64,000 bases of DNA from Blattamonas nauphoetae. Lineage: Eukaryota; Preaxostyla; Oxymonadida. Position 1 is the stretch's first letter, and every line of letters begins with the position of its first letter. The stretch is from positions 80,386 to 144,385 of the forward strand of contig JARBJD010000191.1 in the NCBI GenBank assembly GCA_033064195.1. The letters run 5' to 3'. Under the pieces are notes generated by a model, which made no database searches, had not been told where the DNA came from, and worked only from the letters and a program-made list of their open reading frames with translations. The translations under genes were made by a program, and so were the position numbers. Positions 47,440-57,200 of this stretch are shown piece after piece.

Positions 47440-50400
47440 ATGGATCAATATCAATGGTCTTCGCATACTGGAACACATCCTGTAAATTCTCAACCGTTAG
47501 ATCAGCCACAAAAGGGAGTATCACGTAGAAAGCGCCCAAGAAAACAACCACTCTTTTTTTCGGATGATTCATCTCTGGATCCCAACTCACGTCCTCAACA
47601 ACAGAGACGATCCAATCAAAACACATACCCCCCTTTTCAACCACAAGGATCACGGCCTCAGTCTTTCGTTCAACCATCGACCTTCCCTCCCCAAACAGAA
47701 GGAATAAACCTTTCATCAATTCCATTGTCACCATCTTCATTTCCATCTTTAACGTCGGACCCCTCCATTTCCCTTTCAAGTCTGTCTGTGTCAAGCGCAC
47801 CCCACCACTTTTCACCACCTCAAAACATCAACCACATCTCCCAACAAGGCCAAACTTCATATCAAGAAATTTCCAGCTCACTACATAACCCGACAGCTTC
47901 TCCAATTCCCCATTCTAAACCTTCAAAGTCTCTCCAAATCAACAAGCAGTCATCAGACGCAAGAATTCGAGCCCAAAATACGCAGAAAAAACGAAAACAA
48001 TCGAACCAATCTCATTATATTCCCCCGCATCTTCGTGACAATCAGAAAGGCGAAGATAATCGTGATTCCACCCCAACAAAACAGCATTCCAGAAATAGCT
48101 CGACATTTTCCTCATCATCACAACAATCATCCTCCCAGATCCAAAAATCCAGAAAGAATATAAATCACGCATCTCATAATCAAGGAAGTGCTACCACGAC
48201 ACAGTCACATCAAAATTCTCACCAGTCTTCAAATTCTACAAATTCGAGCTCAGTCGCCCAAATAATTGGTGCAATTCACAAAGAAGCCAGTTATTCATCC
48301 AATCGTGGCCACTATGATCATCGCTCGTCTTTCTTCACACCATCAAATCCCTCTCCATCATTCCCACCTCCAGACAAGTCTGGACTCCGCTTATCTTTCT
48401 GCTTCAACCACGTTCTTGCAGTTTCCGAAGATCAAGTCGGATCGCGATTCATTCAGTCTCGGTTATCGAATGCATCGTCAGCTGAAATCGAACAAGTCTT
48501 CACCGAACTCATTGTTCAGAACCCGAAGTCCTTTGAACTGTTCACACATTGCTATGCAAATTATGTTGTTCAGAAACTCTTCGAAGTTGGAACTAATGTA
48601 CAAGTCGCACAGCTCATCGAACTGATCCGTCCCTCTTTCTACAACCTCTCCTTTGATACTTTTGGATGTCGCGTTCTTCAATGTGCAATTCCACGCATGG
48701 ATGAAAAACTCTGCTCAAGCATTTCAGACCAGCTCTTTCACAACTGCATCGAAGCAATCCACAGCCAAAACGCCAACCACGTCCTTCAAAAATGCATCGA
48801 GTACTCATCTTTCACTGCAATTGATATCGTGCTCTCTGTTATTTCCACACACGGCATCCAAGAAATTGCCAATCATACGTATGGATGTCGGGTACTTCAA
48901 AGACTTCTGGAATGTGATGACGACACTATCCATGCTTATTTAGGAACTCAATTGTTCCCAATTCTCCAACAGTTAGTGATCGATCAATATGGAAACTTTG
49001 TTATCCAACATTTGGCCCAGAACTCCAATCGTGAAATGATCTCCATCGACGTTTCTCAAATCCCGCCATCTTCTGAGGAAACTGAAAGAAAACAGACCAT
49101 TTCCACGATAAATCCGTCTTTGAACACTGTCACAGTCCTTATTTCCATCAAAGAAATGATTGCACGTTCCCTTCGAGGGAATTATTTCACACTCTCCAAA
49201 CACAAGTTCGGCTCGAATGTCGTCGAAAAGTGTTTGGAATATGCAGATGAAAACATCAGAAGATATGTTTTGCTGGAGATTTTGAGCACAGATCCCCAAC
49301 ATTACAACAAAAAAATCAATTTCAATCAATTAACGAAAGCTCTCTTCACAGAACCTTCCTTGGATTCTCTTGCATCTGCAACTGTTTCCTCCGAACCCGC
49401 GTCATTTGTTGATCCATATAAGCCATTCAACACACACCCCCTTCTCTTCCTCCTCCTCGACCAGTTTGGCAACTACGTCGCCCAACGAGTCTGTGACATT
49501 GCTCCCCTCTCGTTCAAACAGGCCATTCTGCATCAATTGTTGTATCTCCTCCCTGTTCGCCTGATTAAGGGACGCAAAGAGCTTCAGAACACTCGCTCTG
49601 AACTTCGCTCGAGCAATCAGCGTTTTGCTGATGTAGCAGACGACGACATCACCATCCCCAATCGCGACTTCATCGGAGTCCGCATTGAGAAGCTTCTGCG
49701 AGCACTTGAACGTCCAACGCCAGTCATCTTCCCAGAGCCACCGCGCTCGAAGTGGAAAGGTGTGAAGATGCCGAGACCGTCATCGACCAAATCGCCAACA
49801 CCTCGCTCCAGTCAAAGCCACCTCACAGCCCACTCGCGTGCGCTGAGTGCTGGTCCCTCTGAAGGCCCACCACCCTCGTCTCGAAGCCTCTCCTCGAACG
49901 AAAGCATGTCTCGCAAGTCGAATCGTCCTGTGCTTGTCACGTCAGATCAGCTTCCTGCCGTTGAACAGAAAGACGCCAAGCAGCTTCTTTTGGAAGAGTC
50001 GAGTGACGAGGAGAAAGTGTTTGTGATGCCTGCCTTTCGCTCGCACGAAGGAGAACATCACCAGAAGAGAGGAAATCAACACTCTCGAACCGTTTCTGAA
50101 GCAGACTCCATCTCGTTCACGTCGATGACGCCCCTCCAGTCTCCATCGCGATCGTCCTGTCCGTCGAGCCCCGTGCAAGAAGCATTAATTGGGATCGGTC
50201 AAGGCAGTGCACTCTCGTTCCTCGGGCACGATCTCAACGTCCTCGACTCCTTCGCCCCACCAGCCCCTCGTCCGAACCACACCCGCCACTCCATCCACCT
50301 CACAACAGCCATGCACTCCCACTCGGGTGAATACGAAGCCATGTCTGATTCGGAGAAAAGCATCACAGGGTGGGATCCAGGACTCAACATAGCCAGCGAG

Positions 50401-51117
50401 GTGGACGAGACGAGTCTTTCGGAAGGGTCGCGACTCGCCAGTCCGGTTGTTGGGGGACCAGACGCACTCTCGTCGTTCTCAACACCGTCCTCGTTCCACT
50501 CGCTGTACCTCCCAAGCGCACAAAACAACCCAAACTCACGTCCACTCATCCCTCTCTACACGTCCCCTGATCTTCCTTACCTCACCACCTCCTCATCAGC
50601 ATCCATCTTCCTCCCACACAACTCCCCGCTCGACATCGCCCGTGTCGCCTCCACCCGTGACCATCTCGACCCTCAGCAGACCTCGTTCGACTCGTTCATC
50701 CACCCCATCCCAAGTTCCGTCAGCAACTTCCCCTTCACAGCCGAGCATTCCACTTCACTCCCCTCCTTCCCAAAACTCTCCGACGAGGAGGACGATTCTG
50801 CCAACCATTTCGGTGTTCTGCGAGCCCTCTCGCCCGAGTCACTCCACGCCTCGTCTGTGTCTTCATTCAACATTCTCGCCCATGCCCAGTCTTCGTTCAG
50901 AATGCCCCTCACTCCTCCCCACCTTCCCATCCAAGATGATTTTGCCGTCCCATCGCATCGCCTTTCACTCACCTTCTCGCCTCCGAACTCTCCAAACTCG
51001 GTCACCAGCTCGTCTCGTTCGAGGCCGTATCACGATCATCGGGACATTTCAATCGATTACATGTCGATCGACGATCCGTTGGAGTCAACACGGTCGACAA
51101 TCGACTCCACGGAGTGA
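47440..51117 (+). CDS. Pumilio-family (PUF) RNA-binding protein
   Basis: One open frame of 1225 codons. Eight PUF repeats span about 325-720. The base-contacting side chains are readable: R1 Ser335-Arg336-Gln339, R2 Asn374-Tyr375-Gln378, R3 Cys410-Arg411-Gln414, R4 Asn446-His447-Gln450, R5 Cys483-Arg484-Gln487, R6 Asn519-Phe520-Gln523, R7 Ser592-Asn593-Glu596, R8 Asn678-Tyr679-Gln682. By the PUF code this is the human PUM1 set apart from Phe520. Known role: binds 3' UTRs and recruits deadenylase to repress translation. The Gln/Ser-rich N-terminal 320 residues and Ser/Pro-rich C-terminal 500 residues look disordered. There are extra loops between repeats 6-7 and 7-8. No intron is needed. It is convergent with the phosphatase gene, 150 bp apart. 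Confidence 0.95.
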   Translation: MDQYQWSSHTGTHPVNSQPLDQPQKGVSRRKRPRKQPLFFSDDSSLDPNSRPQQQRRSNQNTYPPFQPQGSRPQSFVQPSTFPPQTEGINLSSIPLSPSSFPSLTSDPSISLSSLSVSSAPHHFSPPQNINHISQQGQTSYQEISSSLHNPTASPIPHSKPSKSLQINKQSSDARIRAQNTQKKRKQSNQSHYIPPHLRDNQKGEDNRDSTPTKQHSRNSSTFSSSSQQSSSQIQKSRKNINHASHNQGSATTTQSHQNSHQSSNSTNSSSVAQIIGAIHKEASYSSNRGHYDHRSSFFTPSNPSPSFPPPDKSGLRLSFCFNHVLAVSEDQVGSRFIQSRLSNASSAEIEQVFTELIVQNPKSFELFTHCYANYVVQKLFEVGTNVQVAQLIELIRPSFYNLSFDTFGCRVLQCAIPRMDEKLCSSISDQLFHNCIEAIHSQNANHVLQKCIEYSSFTAIDIVLSVISTHGIQEIANHTYGCRVLQRLLECDDDTIHAYLGTQLFPILQQLVIDQYGNFVIQHLAQNSNREMISIDVSQIPPSSEETERKQTISTINPSLNTVTVLISIKEMIARSLRGNYFTLSKHKFGSNVVEKCLEYADENIRRYVLLEILSTDPQHYNKKINFNQLTKALFTEPSLDSLASATVSSEPASFVDPYKPFNTHPLLFLLLDQFGNYVAQRVCDIAPLSFKQAILHQLLYLLPVRLIKGRKELQNTRSELRSSNQRFADVADDDITIPNRDFIGVRIEKLLRALERPTPVIFPEPPRSKWKGVKMPRPSSTKSPTPRSSQSHLTAHSRALSAGPSEGPPPSSRSLSSNESMSRKSNRPVLVTSDQLPAVEQKDAKQLLLEESSDEEKVFVMPAFRSHEGEHHQKRGNQHSRTVSEADSISFTSMTPLQSPSRSSCPSSPVQEALIGIGQGSALSFLGHDLNVLDSFAPPAPRPNHTRHSIHLTTAMHSHSGEYEAMSDSEKSITGWDPGLNIASEVDETSLSEGSRLASPVVGGPDALSSFSTPSSFHSLYLPSAQNNPNSRPLIPLYTSPDLPYLTTSSSASIFLPHNSPLDIARVASTRDHLDPQQTSFDSFIHPIPSSVSNFPFTAEHSTSLPSFPKLSDEEDDSANHFGVLRALSPESLHASSVSSFNILAHAQSSFRMPLTPPHLPIQDDFAVPSHRLSLTFSPPNSPNSVTSSSRSRPYHDHRDISIDYMSIDDPLESTRSTIDSTE

Positions 51118-51267
51118 TGAGACGAGAACGTTCATCTTTTTGATTTGGTTTTTGTCTTTTCATCTTCATTTCAAAGAGTTGATGCACTGTTTCACACTTT
51201 GGCAACATCCAGAAGTTTTGGTGATGAAAACTACTATGTGAAACGACTGCGTTAATTGAAGGTATGT

Positions 51268-52630
51268 TTATACCTCACACGATGTCAGATGATCCACGTT
51301 CGTCTCATCGAAGCCACAGACCTCGGTGAAGAACGAGCGATCTTTGACCTTTCGATGGACGTCAGCCCAACGTTGTTTGAACGTGTTGACATTCATATCT
51401 TCTTTCCGTAGCCCTTGGGGAATCAATTCCATGAGATCGATCGATCCCGAAACTGGTGGTTCAAGACAGTATTTCACTGAAACACCTGGATTCTACAACA
51501 AGTGAACACGAAAGGCGAGTCAAACATCCAACGTGTGGTGTTGATCCAAATAAACTTCGACAACGAAGAAGCCTCCATATTGCGGATACAGCACTTCACC
51601 TGTCTCTGTCAGCAGATTGACACCCAGTGCCTGGAGGAGAGGGAGCACTGCTGTGTCGTGTGATGAGTAGTGCCGATATCGCGGGTATGGCTTCTTCGAC
51701 GAGAATGCGACAATATCCGAATCGAAATGGTCAAAGAAAACTTGGGACCAAAATCGACCACCAACAGCATGACACCACAGCGGAGTCGGCGGATATTTGG
51801 TGAGAAACACTGAAGAGTCAGAAAGAGGGTGACGATGAGGATTGAAACAATGCAAGCAAACATAATTCTTTCAATCTCCGTATCTTTGGGAGGTGATCTT
51901 TAGTGATTCCGTTGGGCAGAGTGTGGCCGATCTCATCAGCGACGAGGACAGAATCGTAGATGATGAACTCGTCAGACCCTTCCAAAGTCGTGCCTGTGCA
52001 TCGTTCGACATGATCAACGACATGTTTGTATTCCTTTTTAACATTTTTGTATCGTTTTTCTTCGGCTTCTTGTTCTGACAGAGACAACGCAGTTGGGCTT
52101 CGTGGGAGTTTGGTCGAAGAGTAGATGAGAACATATCGAAATAGATACCTCGCCTCAACACTATACAGAAGGATGTCATCACAAAAATGCACCACATGAT
52201 GGGGAATCTCAATTGTTTGCTTCGATTTCTTGGCGTAGCGAGAGAAGAGGCCCTTTTGGAAGTATTGGAGAGAATGACGTGCTCGAGTAACACTGGTCGA
52301 GCGGAAATAGAAAATTCTTTCATCAAAATCAGTTGGAAAGAGAGTGTCCTCATAGTACTTGTAAATCTCAGAGCCAAGATTAATGAGTCTTGATTTGGCA
52401 GGAGGAGTGAGTTTTCCATCTGTTGGCAGATGAGGAAGGGCCTGATGTGTATAAAAAAGGAAGAAGAGATGCATTTAGAGGGAAGACAGGATTACGATCA
52501 CCTGTGGATGAGAATGAGATGATGAGGTGGTTATTTGGTAATATACATATGAACAGAAGTGAATACCATGTCGATGAACAAGATGAACAGATATAAGCGT
52601 TTTGGAGATGGGAGATCGAATCCAGATCAT
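51268..52630 (-). CDS. Histidine acid phosphatase (branch 2, RHG family)
   Basis: Five exons on the minus strand, 52567-52630, 52488-52501, 51862-52441, 51526-51809 and 51268-51492, total 1167 nt, or 388 residues. The active site RHGDRNP falls at 20-26. Next come a family-typical LTPPAKSRLINLGSEIY, an FRSTSVTRARHSL segment (second Arg/Ser-Thr motif) and the C-terminal catalytic HD at His270-Asp271 (YSSHDTAVLPLLQALGV). Known role: phosphomonoester hydrolysis through a phospho-His intermediate. Human prostatic acid phosphatase has the same order and similar length. Exon 2 is only 14 nt and encodes GDRNP together with one base of exon 1. The intron before the last exon is 33 nt. No signal peptide precedes the RHG, so an upstream exon may be missing, because the frame remains open above the chosen ATG. 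Confidence 0.85.
51493..51525 (-). other. 33 nt intron in the phosphatase gene
   Basis: Begins GTTTGA and ends TTGTAG on the minus strand. It joins DQHHTLD to NPGVSVKYCLE. Confidence 0.82.
52488..52501 (-). other. 14 nt micro-exon carrying active-site codons
   Basis: It is flanked by a 65 nt intron (52502-52566, GTATTC to CACAG) and a 46 nt intron (52442-52487, GTCTTC to CATCAG). It completes the Gly of RHG and encodes Asp-Arg-Asn-Pro. Without it the phosphatase motif is lost and the frame breaks. Confidence 0.78.
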
Positions 52631-52858
52631 GGTCTTCAATACTTGTATGCTTTGAACACTTTGAGTGGGCCGAACTTGACCCAAACCTACCGAACGTTAT
52701 GCATTCATCTAGTCGAAGTGATTGGCCCTTCAGTAGCATTGTCTCCAGAGTTTTGGACGCTATTCATTCCCATCTCAACTTGAAAAGGAAGCATCATCGT
52801 GTACGTGAATCTCCAGACTATCTGCAAATGTTATTGAATACAAATCGCGAACAAACAT

Positions 52859-53926
52859 TTAAATGGCTAGGTTCAATCCAATCAGACACCCAAGCTGTTC
52901 AGACTCAATGAAATTTAGGCTCGCCCCGAAGTTGATTCGGAGTGGTTGAGTCAAGTGTTTTTCGATGATATCTTCCAGTCCTTCGTTCTGCCACCTCCGA
53001 AATGCTTCTCTTCCGTTCAGTGCTACCTGTCCTCCGCTTTTCTTCCAGTCCGGCAGCGTTTGATTCATATGCTTAAACATGATGCGATGATATTGGTGGG
53101 GGTATGGGAGTGTGAACGAGTTGAAGAAACACAGAGCGAAGGGGATGTACAACTCCAAGTCGAGAGGCGAGGAATCAAAGGGAAGAATGAGTAAGAGAGA
53201 TTTCAGAAGTGCCGTGAATGTGCCCGATTGGAGAGTGAATAGCCTTGAAACACCATTCTGACTAAGACGCAGCAGATAAAGTCGAGAAGGCTCCACACCA
53301 AGTTTGAACCATTTGTCAAACACTGCCAGCTCGGGAAATGTTTGAGGTGGGGAGTTCTTCTTCAACAATTCAGGAAGCTCCAGAAGCGATGCGAGAATGA
53401 AGATGAGTCCATCTTCGATCTTCTGATCAGTGGGTACTGAGTCCAAACGGGATTGCAGAGCTACAAATAGCCCTGAGACAATATTGGCTGAGAGGAGTCG
53501 GAGCCTGTGTCCCGAACCAGAATGAGAAATCGTGTCTCCAACAAATGAGAGTGTCGCTTCAACAATTCGACTGCTTCGTGATGATAGAAGCATCAGTATT
53601 AATTCTACAAAACCCAAGAATGGTTCTTTCCGAGTTGGCACGAGATCGTACAACAAAACATCGGAGTCGAATGAGCGTGAACTTGGACTCAGAATCTTCA
53701 GAAGATTCTTAACATTCCACTCCATATCGTCGCCAAATGGAAACTCTGACTTGATCAGCTCAACCAAAGAGAAAATTAGAGTAGAAAATGGTGTGATCGA
53801 TATTGTTTTGTCGTTAATCCTATTTTTGTTTATTGTTGATTGGAGCCATGTCGAAAATTCATTCATCGACAATAACCAGACAGAGTGAGGAGAATCAGTT
53901 GTACCGCCAGGGATTTGTCCATTCAT
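52859..53926 (-). CDS. Alpha-helical protein of unknown function
   Basis: An open frame of 355 codons from an ATG at 53926. It is almost entirely predicted helix with hydrophobic repeats, for example FVELILMLLSSRSSRIVEAT, then LSFVGDTISHSG, then HRLRLLSANIVSGLFVALQS. The spacing resembles a HEAT/armadillo-like solenoid. From memory it resembles a large lineage-specific family of such proteins in oxymonads, but I cannot verify this. There is no signal peptide, membrane helix or catalytic motif. Its start faces the 3' end of the coiled-coil repeat gene, about 320 bp away on the same strand. Confidence 0.65.
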   Translation of the reverse strand: MNGQIPGGTTDSPHSVWLLSMNEFSTWLQSTINKNRINDKTISITPFSTLIFSLVELIKSEFPFGDDMEWNVKNLLKILSPSSRSFDSDVLLYDLVPTRKEPFLGFVELILMLLSSRSSRIVEATLSFVGDTISHSGSGHRLRLLSANIVSGLFVALQSRLDSVPTDQKIEDGLIFILASLLELPELLKKNSPPQTFPELAVFDKWFKLGVEPSRLYLLRLSQNGVSRLFTLQSGTFTALLKSLLLILPFDSSPLDLELYIPFALCFFNSFTLPYPHQYHRIMFKHMNQTLPDWKKSGGQVALNGREAFRRWQNEGLEDIIEKHLTQPLRINFGASLNFIESEQLGCLIGLNLAI

Positions 53927-54243
53927 TCACGAGAAAGATGAGACGTGACGAAGATTCTACTTGTGGACGGATCTTCTCCTTTCAACACATGAATTGTCTC
54001 AAAGTATTCTGTGAAGTGAAAAAAGTTGATTCAAAGTTGTTCATCATGCTACTCTCAGCGTTTATTTTGTTTCGGGATGATTAGTTCATGGTGTCCAAGT
54101 GACAAACGACCATTCTGTCCTTTATTGAAATACTGAAGAAGAACAACAGCTAATGGTAACGTCGTATTTCAGCTTTCTCAGACAGGACCTGAACGACAAG
54201 ACGACGGCAAGAGAGGATCAGAACGGGAGCAGGCAATCATTCA
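53927..54243. other. Intergenic 317 bp
   Basis: This lies between the 3' end of the repeat gene and the start of the helical protein, both on the minus strand. A short plus-strand frame is visible (53833-54084) but has no support. It probably holds the terminator of one gene and the promoter of the next. No motif is evident. Confidence 0.5.
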
Positions 54244-57200
54244 TCAGGATTTTGCTTCGACCACTAGTGGTTCAATGAGTCCACCACATTGTTTGATCGC
54301 ACGCTCCAGGTACGACAAAACATGGATGATATGCGACAAGATCGTGTCCGTGGCGTCCAAATCGTTCAGATCAGTTTTGATGACATCCATTCCATGATCA
54401 AAGAAGTTCATGACGAGGTCGACCGTGTCCGGATGTGTTGCGTCACTCAGAAGACGCTCGATTCTGTCGTCATTGGCTCGCTCTCTCCTTTCCATGAAGA
54501 CTTGCTTGAGGTGCTCGAGGAGGACTGACACAGCCGGCACCCTCACAGCTTTTGGCGGGACAAACGGAGCAGTGGAAAGGAGACCCGACTCGTTTGCCGA
54601 GAAAGAGACATCCTGTCCATCGTTCTGTGCGAGGGCACGTTCCTCATTCGCAATTTGGAGGAGTCTGTCCTCAATCTGATCCAGCTTGAGCGGCGGAATA
54701 TTGTGCTTGCGAGCCAGTGCAGAAGTGTGTTTGGATGTGGATGGCGATGATACAGGATTGGCAGGGAGCTGAACAGACGGTTGGTTCGGAGTGATGACGG
54801 GAGTGGAGTTTGAGGAGTTTGGAGATGGAGCTGGTGTCGTATTGACATTCTTCGTTTTCTCCCTCGCAACGACACCATTCAATGATTGGCTGAAGTTGGC
54901 GACATCGAGTGAGACTGAAACAAGAACAAGAATCATGAGAGCGAAAAGTGAATGTTCAGCAGAGCTCATTGATTTGGCGGCGAGCTCCAAAGGCGAAGCA
55001 AAGATCGAGTTGTCGAGCTGGGTGAGAGATTCGGAGGGATTTGGTGAGGAGGGAGGTTGTTGAGAATAATTGCGGAGGTAGAACGTGACAATTGAAGCGA
55101 AGACAGCCAGGTTTCCTGTAGCTGGCAGCTGACCATTGAGAATGAGGTGAAGACTCTTGAACGAGGAAGGATAATCTTGATTTGAGACGAGCTCAACAAA
55201 TGTATTCATAATGTCAACAACTGAGACGACAGGCGATAGCGAGTTAGAGGGAGGAACAGGAGTGTGGGTATCAGCGAGTTGAGGAGAGGGAGAGGGAAAA
55301 GTGTTGTCGAGTAAACGAGGCGGAGAAGATGAAACGAGATGATCTGGTGCTGAGTTTTCGAGGAGAGGACGAATTGGAGCTTCCAACTCGGCCTTCTCGG
55401 AATTCTGTTTCTTCCCTTCTTCCTCCAAACGACTAACTGTCGCTTCCAACTCGGCCTTCTCGGAATTCTGTTTCTTCCCTTCTTCCTCCAAACGACTAAC
55501 TGTCGCTTCCAACTCGGCCTTCTCGGAATTCTGTTTCTTCCCTTCTTCCTCCAAACGACTAACTGTCGCTTCCAACTCGGCCTTCTCGGAATTCTGTTTC
55601 TTCCCTTCTTCCTCCAAACGACTAACTGTCGCTTTTAACTCGGCCTTCTCGGAATTCTGTTTCTTCCCTTCTTCCTCCAAACGACTAACTGTCGCTTCCA
55701 ACTCGGCCTTCTCGGAATTCTGTTTCTTCCCTTCTTCCTCCAAACGACTAACTGTCGCTTCCAACTCGGCCTTCTCGGAATTCTGTTTCTTCCCTTCTTC
55801 CTCCAAACGACTAACTGTCGCTTCCAACTCGGCCTTCTCGGAATTCTGTTTCTTCCCTTCTTCCTCCAAACGACTAACTGTCGCTTCCAACTCGGCCTTC
55901 TCGGAATTCTGTTTCTTCCCTTCTTCCTCCAAACGACTAACTGTCGCTTCCAACTCGGCCTTCTCGGAATTCTGTTTCTTCCCTTCTTCCTCCAAACGAC
56001 TAACTGTCGCTTCCAACTCGGCCTTCTCGGAATTCTGTTTCTTCCCTTCTTCCTCCAAACGACTAACTGTCGCTTCCAACTCGGCCTTCTCGGAATTCTG
56101 TTTCTTCCCTTCTTCCTCCAAACGACTAACTGTCGCTTCCAACTCGGCCTTCTCGGAATTCTGTTTCTTCCCTTCTTCCTCCAAACGACTAACTGTCGCT
56201 TCCAACTCGGCCTTCTCGGAATTCTGTTTCTTCCCTTCTTCCTCCAAACGACTAACTGTCGCTTCCAACTCGGCCTTCTCGGAATTCTGTTTCTTCCCTT
56301 CTTCCTCCAAACGACTAACTGTCGCTTCCAACTCGGCCTTCTCGGAATTCTGTTTCTTCCCTTCTTCCTCCAAACGACTAACTGTCGCTTCCAACTCGGC
56401 CTTCTCGGAATTCTGTTTCTTCCCTTCTTCCTCCAAACGACTAACTGTCGCTTCCAACTCGGCCTTCTCGGAATTCTGTTTCTTCCCTTCTTCCTCCAAA
56501 CGACTAACTGTCGCTTCCAACTCGGCCTTCTCGGAATTCTGTTTCTTCCCTTCTTCCTCCAAACGACTAACTGTCGCTTCCAACTCGGCCTTCTCGGAAT
56601 TCTGTTTCTTCCCTTCTTCCTCCAAACGACTAACTGTCGCTTCCAACTCGGCCTTCTCAGATTCTGTTTCTTCCCTTCTTCCTCCAAACGACTAACTGTC
56701 GCTTCCAACTCGGCCTTCTCGGAATTCTGTTTCTTCCCTTCTTCCTCCAAACGACTAACTGTCGCTTCCAACTCGGCCTTCTCGGAATTCTGTTTCTTCC
56801 CTTCTTCCTCCAAACGACTAACTGTCGCTTCCAACTCGGCCTTCTCAGATTCTGTTTCTTCCCTTCTTCCTCCAAACGACTAACTGTCGCTTCCAACTCG
56901 GCCTTCTCAGATTCTGTTTCTTCCCTTCTTCCTCCAAACGACTAACTGTCGCTTCCAACTCAGCCTTCTCGGAATTCTGTTTCTTCCCTTCTTCCTCCAA
57001 ACGACTAACTGTCGCTATCGGCCTTCTCAGATTCTGTTTCTTCCCTTCTTCCTCCAAACGACTAACTGTCGCTTCCAACTCGGCCTTCTCAGATTCTGTT
57101 TCTTCCCTTCTTCCTCCAAACGACTAACTGTCGCTTCCAACTCGGCCTTCTCGGAATTCTGTTTCTTCCCTTCTTCCTCCAAACGACTAACTGTCGCTTC

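Noticed and set aside
35442-53926. Neighbouring RNA-decay and turnover genes (NOT4, PUF, plus UBR and Trf4 further away) as a functional cluster
   Set aside because: They lie on different strands with unrelated genes between them, and each is a common housekeeping factor. Chance proximity is sufficient.
55635-56834. 399-codon basic frame across the tandem repeats as a separate gene
   Set aside because: It arises because the unit lacks stops in that frame. The acidic frame connects to a unique C-terminal domain, so it is the better gene model. The frame is kept only as an observation.
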